From a virus: 20,815 bases of DNA. The DNA lies in IMG/VR virus record IMGVR_UViG_3300028490_000034, positions 1-20,815 of that record; one strand, given 5' to 3'. Shown piece after piece: positions 5,541-12,027 of the stretch; the first letter of the stretch is position 1; each line of letters begins with the position of its first letter. Under the pieces are notes generated by a model, which saw only the letters and a list, made by a program, of their open reading frames with translations, did not search any database and had not been told where the DNA came from. The position numbers and the translations under genes were made by a program.

Positions 5541-5570
5541 AATGTAAGAACAAATGAAATGCTTTTAGTG
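5541..5570 (-). repeat. Promoter-like repeated element, copy upstream of 5259-5510
   Basis: On the minus strand it reads CTAAAAGCATTTCATTTGTTC, split here as CTAAAAGCATTTC and ATTTGTTCTTACATTG, then TTTAGCAATT. It matches the copy at 3367 through GTTCTTACATT and the following TTAGCAATT, but the palindrome core is degenerate. It lies about 30 bases upstream of the ATG at 5510. Confidence 0.5.
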
Positions 5571-5869
5571 CACAGCTATAGGCACACCCTGGTATGGTAT
5601 GATGATAGCATGATGTATGTGTATGATATGTGTGATGATAGGTGTGATAGCACTCCCTCCCTATGTATGGTGTAGTATGGTGGTGATAGAAATAGCTGGC
5701 GACTTAAATAGTTTAATACTACACCCCTCTCCCTATTTAATGTTCTCCAGGAGAATCGAAGCCTACCCGAACTTTTATCAGATTTTCATTTCCCCTAAAT
5801 TTCGAGGCGGGGGAGTAAATGCATAGTGTATCAGCACGCCCACAACAATAGCCCACACACTTTTCCCCA
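5571..5869. other. Non-coding gap with GT/AT-rich tract
   Basis: Between the left cluster and the tagged-protein operon lies a stretch without a credible gene. Positions 5590-5695 are made of repeated TATG, GATGAT, GTGTG and GGTATGG words, G and T heavy on the plus strand. Further on are a 6-bp inverted repeat TTCTCC-A-GGAGAA (5743-5755) and a CCCC/GGGG pairing around 5791-5814. A 69-codon plus-strand frame (5617-5826) is mostly translated low-complexity DNA and runs against both neighbours, so I do not annotate it. A control region or a replication-related site is possible. Confidence 0.4.
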
Positions 5870-5894
5870 CAAAAAAAGCCAGCATACGCCAGCT
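5870..5894 (-). terminator. Terminator of the tagged-protein operon
   Basis: On the minus strand AAGCTGGC pairs with GCTGGCTT around GTAT (eight pairs including two wobbles), followed by seven T in all. It lies about 45 bases past the stop of the last gene of the operon (5938). Confidence 0.65.
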
Positions 5895-5937
5895 TCTCTC
5901 AGAAATCAATTCACCATAAAAAGGGGTGGGGGGTCTT

Positions 5938-6555
5938 TTAGTCAGAGACCTTGTACATTATACCGCCACTACGTCTGACTGCCATCTTGTTGGATGCAGC
6001 TCTAGCTCTAGCAGCAGCAACACCTTTGTTGTATACCATACCACCTTTACCGTCGACTCTATATCTTTGGTTAGGATTAAGTCTCTGTAAGTACTCTCCT
6101 GCATTAGGTAACATAGCTCCTGGGTTAGTAGTAACTTCCCACAGACCATCTTGCTCATTATATCTAGTTGAAGCATACTTACTAGCAACTCCCATATTTA
6201 GAGGCTGCCTCTCTCCAGCGAACTCCATATGACCATACTCAGCAATAATCTGATCATCAGTAAGGTTACGCCCAGCATTAGCTTCCTGCGCTCTGATGGC
6301 TGCCAGTTTCTTGGGATCCATACCAGCTCTCTTTGTTTTTCCAGCTATCTTACCCATGGAGTTGTAATAGGCTTTACCCATATTAGTTCTATCACCATAT
6401 TTTGGTGCAGACACATCTACTCCACCCACAACATCACCTCCGCCAATACCTTTTTTCTTGATGCCGAAAGATTTATCGCCTCCAACAGCAACTGGCGCAG
6501 TTTTAGTACCAATTTGTGCTTTTATTATATGTCCTTTCTTTAAGTATATTATCAT
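5938..6555 (-). CDS. Tagged probable virion protein, 205 aa
   Basis: The N-terminus MIIYLKKGHIIKAQIG has a Y-x-K element followed by K-x-Q-x-G, as in four other genes on this page. The C-terminus RRSGGIMYKVSD matches the GG-x-x-Y ending of the 301-aa and 392-aa proteins, and a second internal copy, GKGGMVYNKG, lies at about residues 169-178. The N-terminal 50 residues are glycine-rich, the middle is basic and helical, and there is no membrane segment. It is the last gene of the five-gene operon, four bases after the previous stop, with a terminator downstream. The enzymatic role is unknown; I infer a protein carried in the particle from its tag and operon partners. Confidence 0.7.
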   Translation of the reverse strand: MIIYLKKGHIIKAQIGTKTAPVAVGGDKSFGIKKKGIGGGDVVGGVDVSAPKYGDRTNMGKAYYNSMGKIAGKTKRAGMDPKKLAAIRAQEANAGRNLTDDQIIAEYGHMEFAGERQPLNMGVASKYASTRYNEQDGLWEVTTNPGAMLPNAGEYLQRLNPNQRYRVDGKGGMVYNKGVAAARARAASNKMAVRRSGGIMYKVSD

Positions 6556-6559
6556 AAGT

Positions 6560-7465
6560 CTAATATTTATATAGGATTCCTCCGTTATTTTTAATCTTTG
6601 TGTTATCTCTGACCATAGGCATATAGGCAGAAGACTTTACATCTCTTTTTTGGTATACTGGATCACCCCATAAAAACCCCATAATACTTTCATCAGTATT
6701 AACACCTTCATTAGCTGCATCAACCTTCTTCTGTTTAAAGTTTTTCATGTGCTCGTCATTCTTGTATACCTTTCCATTTACATCGCCAACCCAGCCTCTG
6801 TACATATCTTCTTCACTATTCTGTCCAGCTAAAAAGCCATTCAGTGGAATCTTCTTACTGTAGTTCATATGTAATAATGCCATAAGGGCTTGATCTTCAA
6901 CACCTAAGTCCTCAACATTCTTAGCTTTAAGAATATTGTCAAACAGTTTAGGGTCCAGATCATATTCTTTAATTGCGTTCTTAGCTCTCTGTTGGTTAAC
7001 AATAAAAGCATCGTCAATGAATTGGAAGTAGCCGTTAGCTGTGCCGCCTTCAGCAGTAGTCTTTATGTTCTTACGTTTAGTTTCAGCGAAGCTGACAGAG
7101 CCTAGCAGGCGTACAAATTTATCAAAGCCCTCTTCACCGCCCTTCATCTTGCGCCACGCTGTCATCAGTTTACTGTTTGTTGCCCTGGCATCTCCCATTA
7201 TACTCCCAGCATCTTCGTAAGACATGCTAATATTAGGTACACCACCAGTGTCTGGCGCGATAGCGCTAGTATTATTAGTAGCAACAGTATTAACTTGAGG
7301 TGTCATAACTTCAGTATAGTCAGCACGCCCAGTAGTTGGGTCTGGGTCAGGTGTGGTAAACAGTCCGTCCTCGCTAGTAAGCTCAGCGGTCCCAGCGGTG
7401 AATGATCCACCGCCCTGTCTTTTCTTGACCCTTAAAATTACTTTGTTATAAAATATACCGTTCAT
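6560..7465 (-). CDS. Lytic-transglycosylase-like virion protein with shared tag
   Basis: This 301-residue protein probably cleaves the peptidoglycan glycan backbone. Residues 114-205 look like a lysozyme-like transglycosylase fold: a helix ending SFAET with the candidate catalytic Glu128, then NGYFQF (145-149), which fits the G-x-[YF]-Q-[IF] motif, and a helix EDQALMALLHMNY (190-202). The N-terminus MNGIFYNKVILRVKKRQGGG carries the shared tag and the C-terminus NNGGILYKY the shared ending. Residues 21-90 are a low-complexity Thr/Asp/Pro linker. There is no signal peptide, so it is not exported by Sec from the host; a virion-borne enzyme that opens the wall during entry fits best. A late lysis endolysin is the alternative. 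Confidence 0.7.
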   Translation of the reverse strand: MNGIFYNKVILRVKKRQGGGSFTAGTAELTSEDGLFTTPDPDPTTGRADYTEVMTPQVNTVATNNTSAIAPDTGGVPNISMSYEDAGSIMGDARATNSKLMTAWRKMKGGEEGFDKFVRLLGSVSFAETKRKNIKTTAEGGTANGYFQFIDDAFIVNQQRAKNAIKEYDLDPKLFDNILKAKNVEDLGVEDQALMALLHMNYSKKIPLNGFLAGQNSEEDMYRGWVGDVNGKVYKNDEHMKNFKQKKVDAANEGVNTDESIMGFLWGDPVYQKRDVKSSAYMPMVRDNTKIKNNGGILYKY

Positions 7466-7469
7466 AAAG

Positions 7470-8804
7470 TTATAGTCTTCTTAAGCCCTTCTTACGAAAT
7501 TTAATCTCCTCAACCTCTTTCCAATTCTTGCCATAATCACTAAGGTCATCCAACGGTTTTTGTGCCGCTCTCCTAATCTCTTCTAGCTCCCTACTAGATT
7601 TGATAGGTATACGTGTAAGTGGCTTCTGCTCTATTAAAGGTTTGAGTGGTCTGCTGGCAATTCTATCCACTGGTAGCATATTAGCAGCCTTCATATCTCT
7701 CTCCCACTTAGGGTCATATTTACCAGCTCTCAAGTCTATGTTATATTGTTTAAGTCTTTTCTCCATAGATATCTTATCTGCCAATTTAGTAGCATCTCTA
7801 TGTGCAGACTCTTCGTCAAGTCTCTTCATAGCATTAAGGTAGTCATCGTCCCCAGCATATTTGCTAATATCAGCACCACTACCACCTCTACCACCTTTAC
7901 TTCTAGCAGCATCTTCAGCAGCTCTCATCTCTCTCTCAATACCTCTAGCCTCACTTGCCCCAGAGTAATCTCTTATAGCAGCCTCAGTCTCAGATCTCAT
8001 AATATCACTTTGTCTAGCCTCTTCAGCATACAAAGCATCATAGTGAGCAACATCCATAGCATCATCAGACTTCTGTGCCCAAACTTCCATAGGCATATGA
8101 CCTCCACTGTCAGACATTGCAGCATCACTTTTCATCTTTCTCAGATACTCTTGCTCCATCTCCATCATCTCTCCTCTACTCATCTGACCACGAGAACCAG
8201 GTGCATCTTCACTTAAATCAATTAAAGTTTCAGCAGTATTTAGTTTCTTGTTCCTAGCCAGGTTACTAGCCAGTACCTCAGCCTCACTAGATTTAAACAC
8301 TTTATTAGCAATGCTCTTACCGCCGCCCATCCCAGCAAAAGGATTAAGCAACTCATTACCTACAGCCAACGCAGTATGGGCCCCAGGTTTAGCAAACGCT
8401 CCAGCTGGAGTAAATCCTACAGCCATTGCAGTGTTAAGGATAGCGGCAGGAAGTTTCTTACCTCCTATTTTAAGCAATCTCCCCATCTTTTCTTGCACAG
8501 GCAAATCACTCATCTTTACGCTATTATACTCAGCCCTCTCAGCATCACTGAAATTACCAAGGCTATATGGATCCTCAAGCATCTTAAGTAGCTTAGCTCC
8601 AACAGGTTCATTAGTTCCCCTAACTTTATTAGAAAACGCAGTATCAGCTTCTCTTTTATATTGGTCTCTATTATCTTGTCTAACGCCAGCTTCAGGTCCA
8701 TACTCAGGATTCAACCCACTCATGGCACTCATTTCTTCTCTTGTTGGGAAAGCCTTACCATTCTGCAGCTTCTCTACTCTATGTTTTTTATAAAAGATAC
8801 TCAT
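7470..8804 (-). CDS. Tagged large probable virion protein, 444 aa
   Basis: The start MSIFYKKHRVEKLQNGKAF has Y-x-K followed by K-x-Q-x-G like its neighbours; the C-terminus FRKKGLRRL lacks the GG-x-x-Y ending. A moderately hydrophobic Ala/Gly segment at about residues 117-165 (AAILNTAMAVGFTPAGAFAK) could insert in or cross a membrane. The remainder is highly charged and helical with many Arg, Asp and Glu residues (about 200-360). Such a layout fits an internal protein ejected with the DNA that helps form a channel, but this is inference. It begins two bases after the stop of the 60-aa gene and is followed by the transglycosylase after four bases. Confidence 0.65.
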   Translation of the reverse strand: MSIFYKKHRVEKLQNGKAFPTREEMSAMSGLNPEYGPEAGVRQDNRDQYKREADTAFSNKVRGTNEPVGAKLLKMLEDPYSLGNFSDAERAEYNSVKMSDLPVQEKMGRLLKIGGKKLPAAILNTAMAVGFTPAGAFAKPGAHTALAVGNELLNPFAGMGGGKSIANKVFKSSEAEVLASNLARNKKLNTAETLIDLSEDAPGSRGQMSRGEMMEMEQEYLRKMKSDAAMSDSGGHMPMEVWAQKSDDAMDVAHYDALYAEEARQSDIMRSETEAAIRDYSGASEARGIEREMRAAEDAARSKGGRGGSGADISKYAGDDDYLNAMKRLDEESAHRDATKLADKISMEKRLKQYNIDLRAGKYDPKWERDMKAANMLPVDRIASRPLKPLIEQKPLTRIPIKSSRELEEIRRAAQKPLDDLSDYGKNWKEVEEIKFRKKGLRRL

Positions 8805-8806
8805 TT

Positions 8807-8989
8807 TTATTTTTTATTAAATTGATTAATAACTCTAAGTGCATTAAGTGCTTTATTGTTACCAAGACTAGAGCTATCTTCTTTAATAGCACCACCAGCC
8901 CTGAATAGGCGTATAGACGAAGAAGACGCTTTCCTTAATTTATCAAGGCTACGTATGTCGTTCTCATCTCTCTTAGTATAAAAAATCAT
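8807..8989 (-). CDS. Small tagged protein, 60 aa
   Basis: The product is basic and serine-rich: MIFYTKRDENDIRSL, then a SSSS run and RLFRAGGAIKEDSSS. It keeps the Y-x-K start, and FRAGG at residues 29-33 stands where the others have the Q-x-GG element, but with R in place of Q. Its ATG shares one base with the previous stop (TAATG), and the next gene follows within two bases, so translation is probably coupled. It could be a minimal cargo protein that is little more than tag plus tail, or the remnant of a longer one. Confidence 0.6.
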   Translation of the reverse strand: MIFYTKRDENDIRSLDKLRKASSSSIRLFRAGGAIKEDSSSLGNNKALNALRVINQFNKK

Positions 8990-9876
8990 TATTGTCTGTA
9001 TTTTACAGATGTTTTGTACATATTACCTCTATTACCAGACGGCATAACTCCAGTTGGAGCAGTACCTGCTTGACCTATAGCCAAAGGATTAGTAGCTACA
9101 CCACCAGTTTGAACACTTTTTCTAAGTGCATCGTTTCTAAGTCCAGCACCTATAGTATCTCGTTTTCTCTCAGCAGAGAATTCAGAACCACTACGTACAG
9201 CAGCAGCTTTACCAGCAGCAGCTCTTGCACTATAATCAGTTCCCCAAGTAGCTTTAGACTTTGCCATAGTAGCAGCACGTCTATTCATAACAGCAGTGTT
9301 GCCTAAAGTTGTTCCACTCTGTGCTTTATAAGGAGTTTCTCTTACCATACCTCCACTTTGCATAGATCCAGCTTTTTTACGTTCATCTGCTTCTCTACTA
9401 TACACTGTTCTCATACTGTCTGCTTTTTGCGAATATGCTGCAGTATCTTTAATAGCTTTTTGTTTATATTCCTCACGTTTTTTTCTAGCCTCTTCAGCAT
9501 AGTATTTAACAGCCTCTTCATTAGATTTAAACTTTGGGTCAACTACACCTCCACTTTGCATAGATCCAGCAGGTGTGAATGTACTAGTGTTATTTAAAGC
9601 GCTTTGTCCAGCCCTAGCATTTTTTCTATATGCTGCACTCATGTCAACAAAAGGCTTTTTACCAATTGATTTTGCAGCCCCTATTGCTGGACTATTTTTA
9701 AGCATGTTTTTAGCAGCAGCTTTACCAGCAGCAGGGCCAGCAGTTTTAGCAACTCCGACAGCAAAGCCAGCTTTTGCCCCAGGAGAATAGCTCTTAGCTA
9801 CATTTCCTCCAGCCTGCATCTTCTTTATTCTATATAACCCAAGCTCAGGCTTTTTGATAATTTCTTTTTTCATCAT
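8989..9876 (-). CDS. Basic Ala/Gly-rich tagged protein with repeated MQxGG motifs
   Basis: The 295-residue product is strongly basic and rich in Ala, Gly, Lys and Ser. The element [MV]-Q-x-G-G occurs at residues 20-24 (MQAGG), 106-110 and 173-177 (MQSGG, both inside AGSMQSGG) and 255-259 (VQTGG), with a weaker KAQSG at 184. Between the first two lies an Ala-rich low-complexity stretch, and between the second and third a charged helix (EEAVKYYAEEARKKREEYKQ). The two AGSMQSGG copies rest on a 24-bp exact DNA repeat. It ends RGNMYKTSVKYRQ, a variant of the GG-x-x-Y ending. It leads the operon. A DNA-condensing or cargo protein that is cut at the motifs is possible. Confidence 0.65.
   Translation of the reverse strand: MMKKEIIKKPELGLYRIKKMQAGGNVAKSYSPGAKAGFAVGVAKTAGPAAGKAAAKNMLKNSPAIGAAKSIGKKPFVDMSAAYRKNARAGQSALNNTSTFTPAGSMQSGGVVDPKFKSNEEAVKYYAEEARKKREEYKQKAIKDTAAYSQKADSMRTVYSREADERKKAGSMQSGGMVRETPYKAQSGTTLGNTAVMNRRAATMAKSKATWGTDYSARAAAGKAAAVRSGSEFSAERKRDTIGAGLRNDALRKSVQTGGVATNPLAIGQAGTAPTGVMPSGNRGNMYKTSVKYRQ
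9349..9570 (-). repeat. Two exact 24-bp direct repeats inside the 295-aa gene
   Basis: The 24 bases at 9349-9372 and 9547-9570 are identical (plus strand begins ACCTCCACTTTGCATAGATC). They encode the two AGSMQSGG copies. Identity at the third codon positions means the duplication is recent or is maintained by recombination. Confidence 0.8.
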
Positions 9877-9907
9877 ATTATATTTAATCGATTAATGTAT
9901 ACTTCTT

Positions 9908-9916
9908 TATAATACT
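9908..9916 (-). promoter_or_regulatory. AGTATTATA motif upstream of the tagged-protein operon
   Basis: AGTATTATA on the minus strand, preceded by AAAAAAAG, lies 31 bases before the ATG at 9876. The same nine bases stand upstream of 10419, 12028 and 17179 on the plus strand, so it is a candidate core promoter for this operon. Confidence 0.5.
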
Positions 9917-10136
9917 CTTTTTTTAGCATACTCACACGTATAATAGGTAAAAATCCTCCTCGTCATATATATTTAATAGCTCTGCAGCGTAGCAAAGGAG
10001 GTAACACGTTGATATATAGGGAAAAGGGCTTTTGATGGGGAGGACTCGGATTGGCCTGAAAGGCGCAAGGTGAGGGAGGGGCCCTGCCAGACCATCACAG
10101 TTACCAGAACTATATGTGGAGGGTCGTAGCTTGTTT

Positions 10137-10168
10137 ATGTAGCTGGCTTTTAAAGGCTATAGCTACAT
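10137..10168. repeat. Nested inverted repeat in the divergent region
   Basis: ATGTAGCT (10137-10144) is repeated as AGCTACAT (10161-10168). Between them is GCTTTTAAAGGC, itself a palindrome with one mismatch. The whole could form a 32-base cruciform or RNA hairpin; it lacks a T-run. Confidence 0.65.
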
Positions 10169-10183
10169 GGCCTGCACAGACGG

Positions 10184-10225
10184 TCACTACCAAATATGGA
10201 CAGATCACTACCAAATATGAACAGA
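10184..10225. repeat. 21-bp tandem repeat, iteron-like
   Basis: Two head-to-tail copies of TCACTACCAAATATG, G or A, then ACAGA (10184-10204 and 10205-10225) differ at one base. A further ACAGA precedes the first copy and TAGTGA follows the second. The 21-base period, two helical turns, puts the copies on one face of the DNA and fits binding of a protein array. Confidence 0.75.
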
Positions 10226-10390
10226 TAGTGAAGCAGCTTCGCACAGTTGTTTGAATTATTTCCATACCGTCCCTGTAAGGAGATACTATAAGTACTATGT
10301 CTATCAAGTAGTTATAAACAATCCCCTATTAGATTTATACACTTACATAACAAAATTGAACACTTTGACACAATATTGTCGTCTATTTTT

Positions 10391-10399
10391 AGTATTATA
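10391..10399 (+). promoter_or_regulatory. AGTATTATA motif upstream of the winged-helix gene
   Basis: ATTTTTAGTATTATA ends 19 bases before the ATG at 10419 and is followed by AAAGAATAG (10407-10415). The same pair of elements precedes the portal gene. TTGACA at 10365 lies too far upstream (22-base spacer to TATTAT) for a standard sigma-70 promoter. Confidence 0.55.
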
Positions 10400-10418
10400 T
10401 AGGTATAAAGAATAGTTT

Positions 10419-11300
10419 ATGACAAAAGAAGAGAGAAATAAGAAGAAAGTTAAGTTGTTGGCCGACCATGAATTTCATATGAAAGAAGGCAAACAGGAGA
10501 TTATTGTGAAGAATATAAAAAGTTTGTATATCTATGCTCCAAGAGGTGAGGGTGCTATGGAAAATATTGGTATGCACGCTAGGATACCATTAAGACTACG
10601 TGGCCTCACAAATGCAGAACTTCTTGTTTTATCTTATATTGAGATACACCAATTCTCTGACAAGAGTTTTAACTTTATCACAAAGAATAGGAAGGCTATG
10701 CCAGTTAAGCTGTTTGCAAGAGTACTTAAACTAAGTGAAATGTCTGTAAGTAGATCTTTAGCTACTCTTATAAAGAAGAATATAATAACAAAAATAAGAG
10801 ACGTACACAAGTCTAAGAACACTTACTTCAGTAATATGATTAAAAAAGGTGTTGAGTATCAGATGTTTACATTAAAGTTTATAAAGAGGGCTGATATTAG
10901 TAAATCTGCAAGAGGATTTTTGATAAGAGTCATGATGCTAAATACTAGTAAGCTAACTGATGTTGGGAATATAGCCGATCTAAGTAGAAGAGTAAACATG
11001 TCTAGAACATCTATTTATAAAGCTCTTAATGAACTAGCGGACAGAGAATTTTTATATGATATAGGGGAAGGTATATTTGGACTAAATACTAAATTTATAT
11101 CTGAAGAGTTTGAAAGGCGTGAGGTTGTGGAGACTGCTGACATTATGAATGAGATATTCACAAAGGATGAGGAGATTAAGATGTTACGAACAGAGCTAAT
11201 TAAGCTAAGAAGAGAGCTAAATATTCTAAGAGCTGAAAATAAAACTATGAGAACATACATATATAATGACAGGGTGGACGACGAATACAGCGGATTATAA
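10419..11300 (+). CDS. Tandem winged-helix DNA-binding protein
   Basis: The 293-residue protein has two helix-turn-helix units. The first, about residues 60-125, contains LTNAELLVLSYIEIH, KLFARVLKLSEMSVSRSL and IKKNIITKI. The second, about 160-217, contains DLSRRVNMSRTSIYKALNEL and ADREFLYDIG, a clear winged-helix pattern. Residues 245-282 (EEIKMLRTELIKLRRELNIL) form a leucine-heptad coiled coil, so it is probably a dimer. It leads the plus-strand block next to a 21-bp tandem repeat. It may be a transcription regulator of the divergent promoters. A plasmid-type replication initiator, which also has two winged helices and binds iterons, is the alternative. Confidence 0.75.
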   Translation: MTKEERNKKKVKLLADHEFHMKEGKQEIIVKNIKSLYIYAPRGEGAMENIGMHARIPLRLRGLTNAELLVLSYIEIHQFSDKSFNFITKNRKAMPVKLFARVLKLSEMSVSRSLATLIKKNIITKIRDVHKSKNTYFSNMIKKGVEYQMFTLKFIKRADISKSARGFLIRVMMLNTSKLTDVGNIADLSRRVNMSRTSIYKALNELADREFLYDIGEGIFGLNTKFISEEFERREVVETADIMNEIFTKDEEIKMLRTELIKLRRELNILRAENKTMRTYIYNDRVDDEYSGL

Positions 11301-11317
11301 TAATTAAATAAGATAAT

Positions 11318-12001
11318 ATGGCAAATAAGAAACAAATGTTTACCTACATCCTGAAAGACAAGGATTTAGACATCTACAAAATTGGAAAAACTACTGACCC
11401 GTCAGTGAGATTTAAAAGTCTTTGTACTAGAGGAGAAGTTTACCCTATAGCAATTATAGATGAAGATGTTGAAAAGGAACTACATAGGATGTATGACGAT
11501 AATAGAATTGGAACCAATGCTAAAGCAGCATCAGGGGTCACAGAGTGGTTTAGAAGAGGAGGTAAATTTGATGACCTTTTGAAGGAAATTGATGATGGGG
11601 AAGAAGTCCCATATATTACGCCGCATGCTATGCTAAAGGATATGGAAAGTAAAGGTAATTTCGACATACTTGGGCCTGGGGCTATGTGGGATTTTGATAA
11701 TATTGTATCCAGTCGACACGCACTAGGAACTGCTTTTCTACAAAGCATAGGGGCCCTAGTTGGAAAGCCTTTCAATTATACAGTAGCACCTGGGTATGAG
11801 GATGATATAAAGCTTTATACGATTAAGGTATCCCTTACTGACAGCTTCGCTACTATGCTAGCCTCAACTTATAAGATAGCTCTTGGGGATAAGTCTACTT
11901 TAGAGGCCTTAAAAACAATGAAGGGGGATGGAACTGTGTGTCTATGCTCTACAAAAATAAAGGGATTTACTTTTTATTTTATCATAAATAAAGTATTATA
12001 A
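11318..12001 (+). CDS. GIY-YIG (T5orf172-type) nuclease-like protein
   Basis: The N-terminal 80 residues fit the T5orf172 branch of the GIY-YIG nucleases: TYILKDKDLDIYKIGKT (9-25) supplies the Y-x-L and Y-K-I-G strands, Arg31 follows in DPSVRFKSL, then EKELHRMYDDNRI with Glu54 and ends at TEWFR (75-79). These proteins cut or bind DNA, and many are phage-borne. The C-terminal 125 residues (from TPHAMLKDME) are not recognised. It follows the winged-helix gene by 17 bases, and its last codons contain the AGTATTATA motif of the next gene. A selfish homing nuclease and a DNA-processing factor are both possible. Confidence 0.75.
   Translation: MANKKQMFTYILKDKDLDIYKIGKTTDPSVRFKSLCTRGEVYPIAIIDEDVEKELHRMYDDNRIGTNAKAASGVTEWFRRGGKFDDLLKEIDDGEEVPYITPHAMLKDMESKGNFDILGPGAMWDFDNIVSSRHALGTAFLQSIGALVGKPFNYTVAPGYEDDIKLYTIKVSLTDSFATMLASTYKIALGDKSTLEALKTMKGDGTVCLCSTKIKGFTFYFIINKVL
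11992..12000 (+). promoter_or_regulatory. AGTATTATA motif upstream of the peptidoglycan-binding gene
   Basis: The motif spans the last codons of the GIY-YIG gene (AAAGTATTATAA includes its stop) and lies 27 bases before the ATG at 12028. It is a weaker case than the two intergenic plus-strand copies because it overlaps coding sequence. Confidence 0.4.
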
Positions 12002-12027
12002 TAAAAATAACACGTTAAAACATAAGA

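Larger units (their letters stand above)
9917..10390. other. Divergent control region between the two late blocks
   Basis: No credible gene is seen here. The region separates the minus-strand tagged-protein operon from the plus-strand block. It holds an A/T-rich flank at each end, a G-rich middle (about 10018-10085), an inverted repeat at 10137-10168, a 21-bp tandem repeat at 10184-10225, and near its right end TTGACA at 10365-10370. It should contain the divergent promoters and may hold operators for the winged-helix protein encoded next to it. Confidence 0.5.

Noticed and set aside
5617-5826. A 69-codon plus-strand open frame starting MCMICVMIGVIAL
   Set aside because: It is largely the translation of a low-complexity GT-rich tract, has no leader like the other genes and runs opposite to both flanking operons.
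10365-10398. A standard sigma-70 promoter (TTGACA with TATTAT) before the winged-helix gene
   Set aside because: The spacer would be 22 bases, too long for a normal host promoter; the AGTATTATA motif alone is the better candidate.
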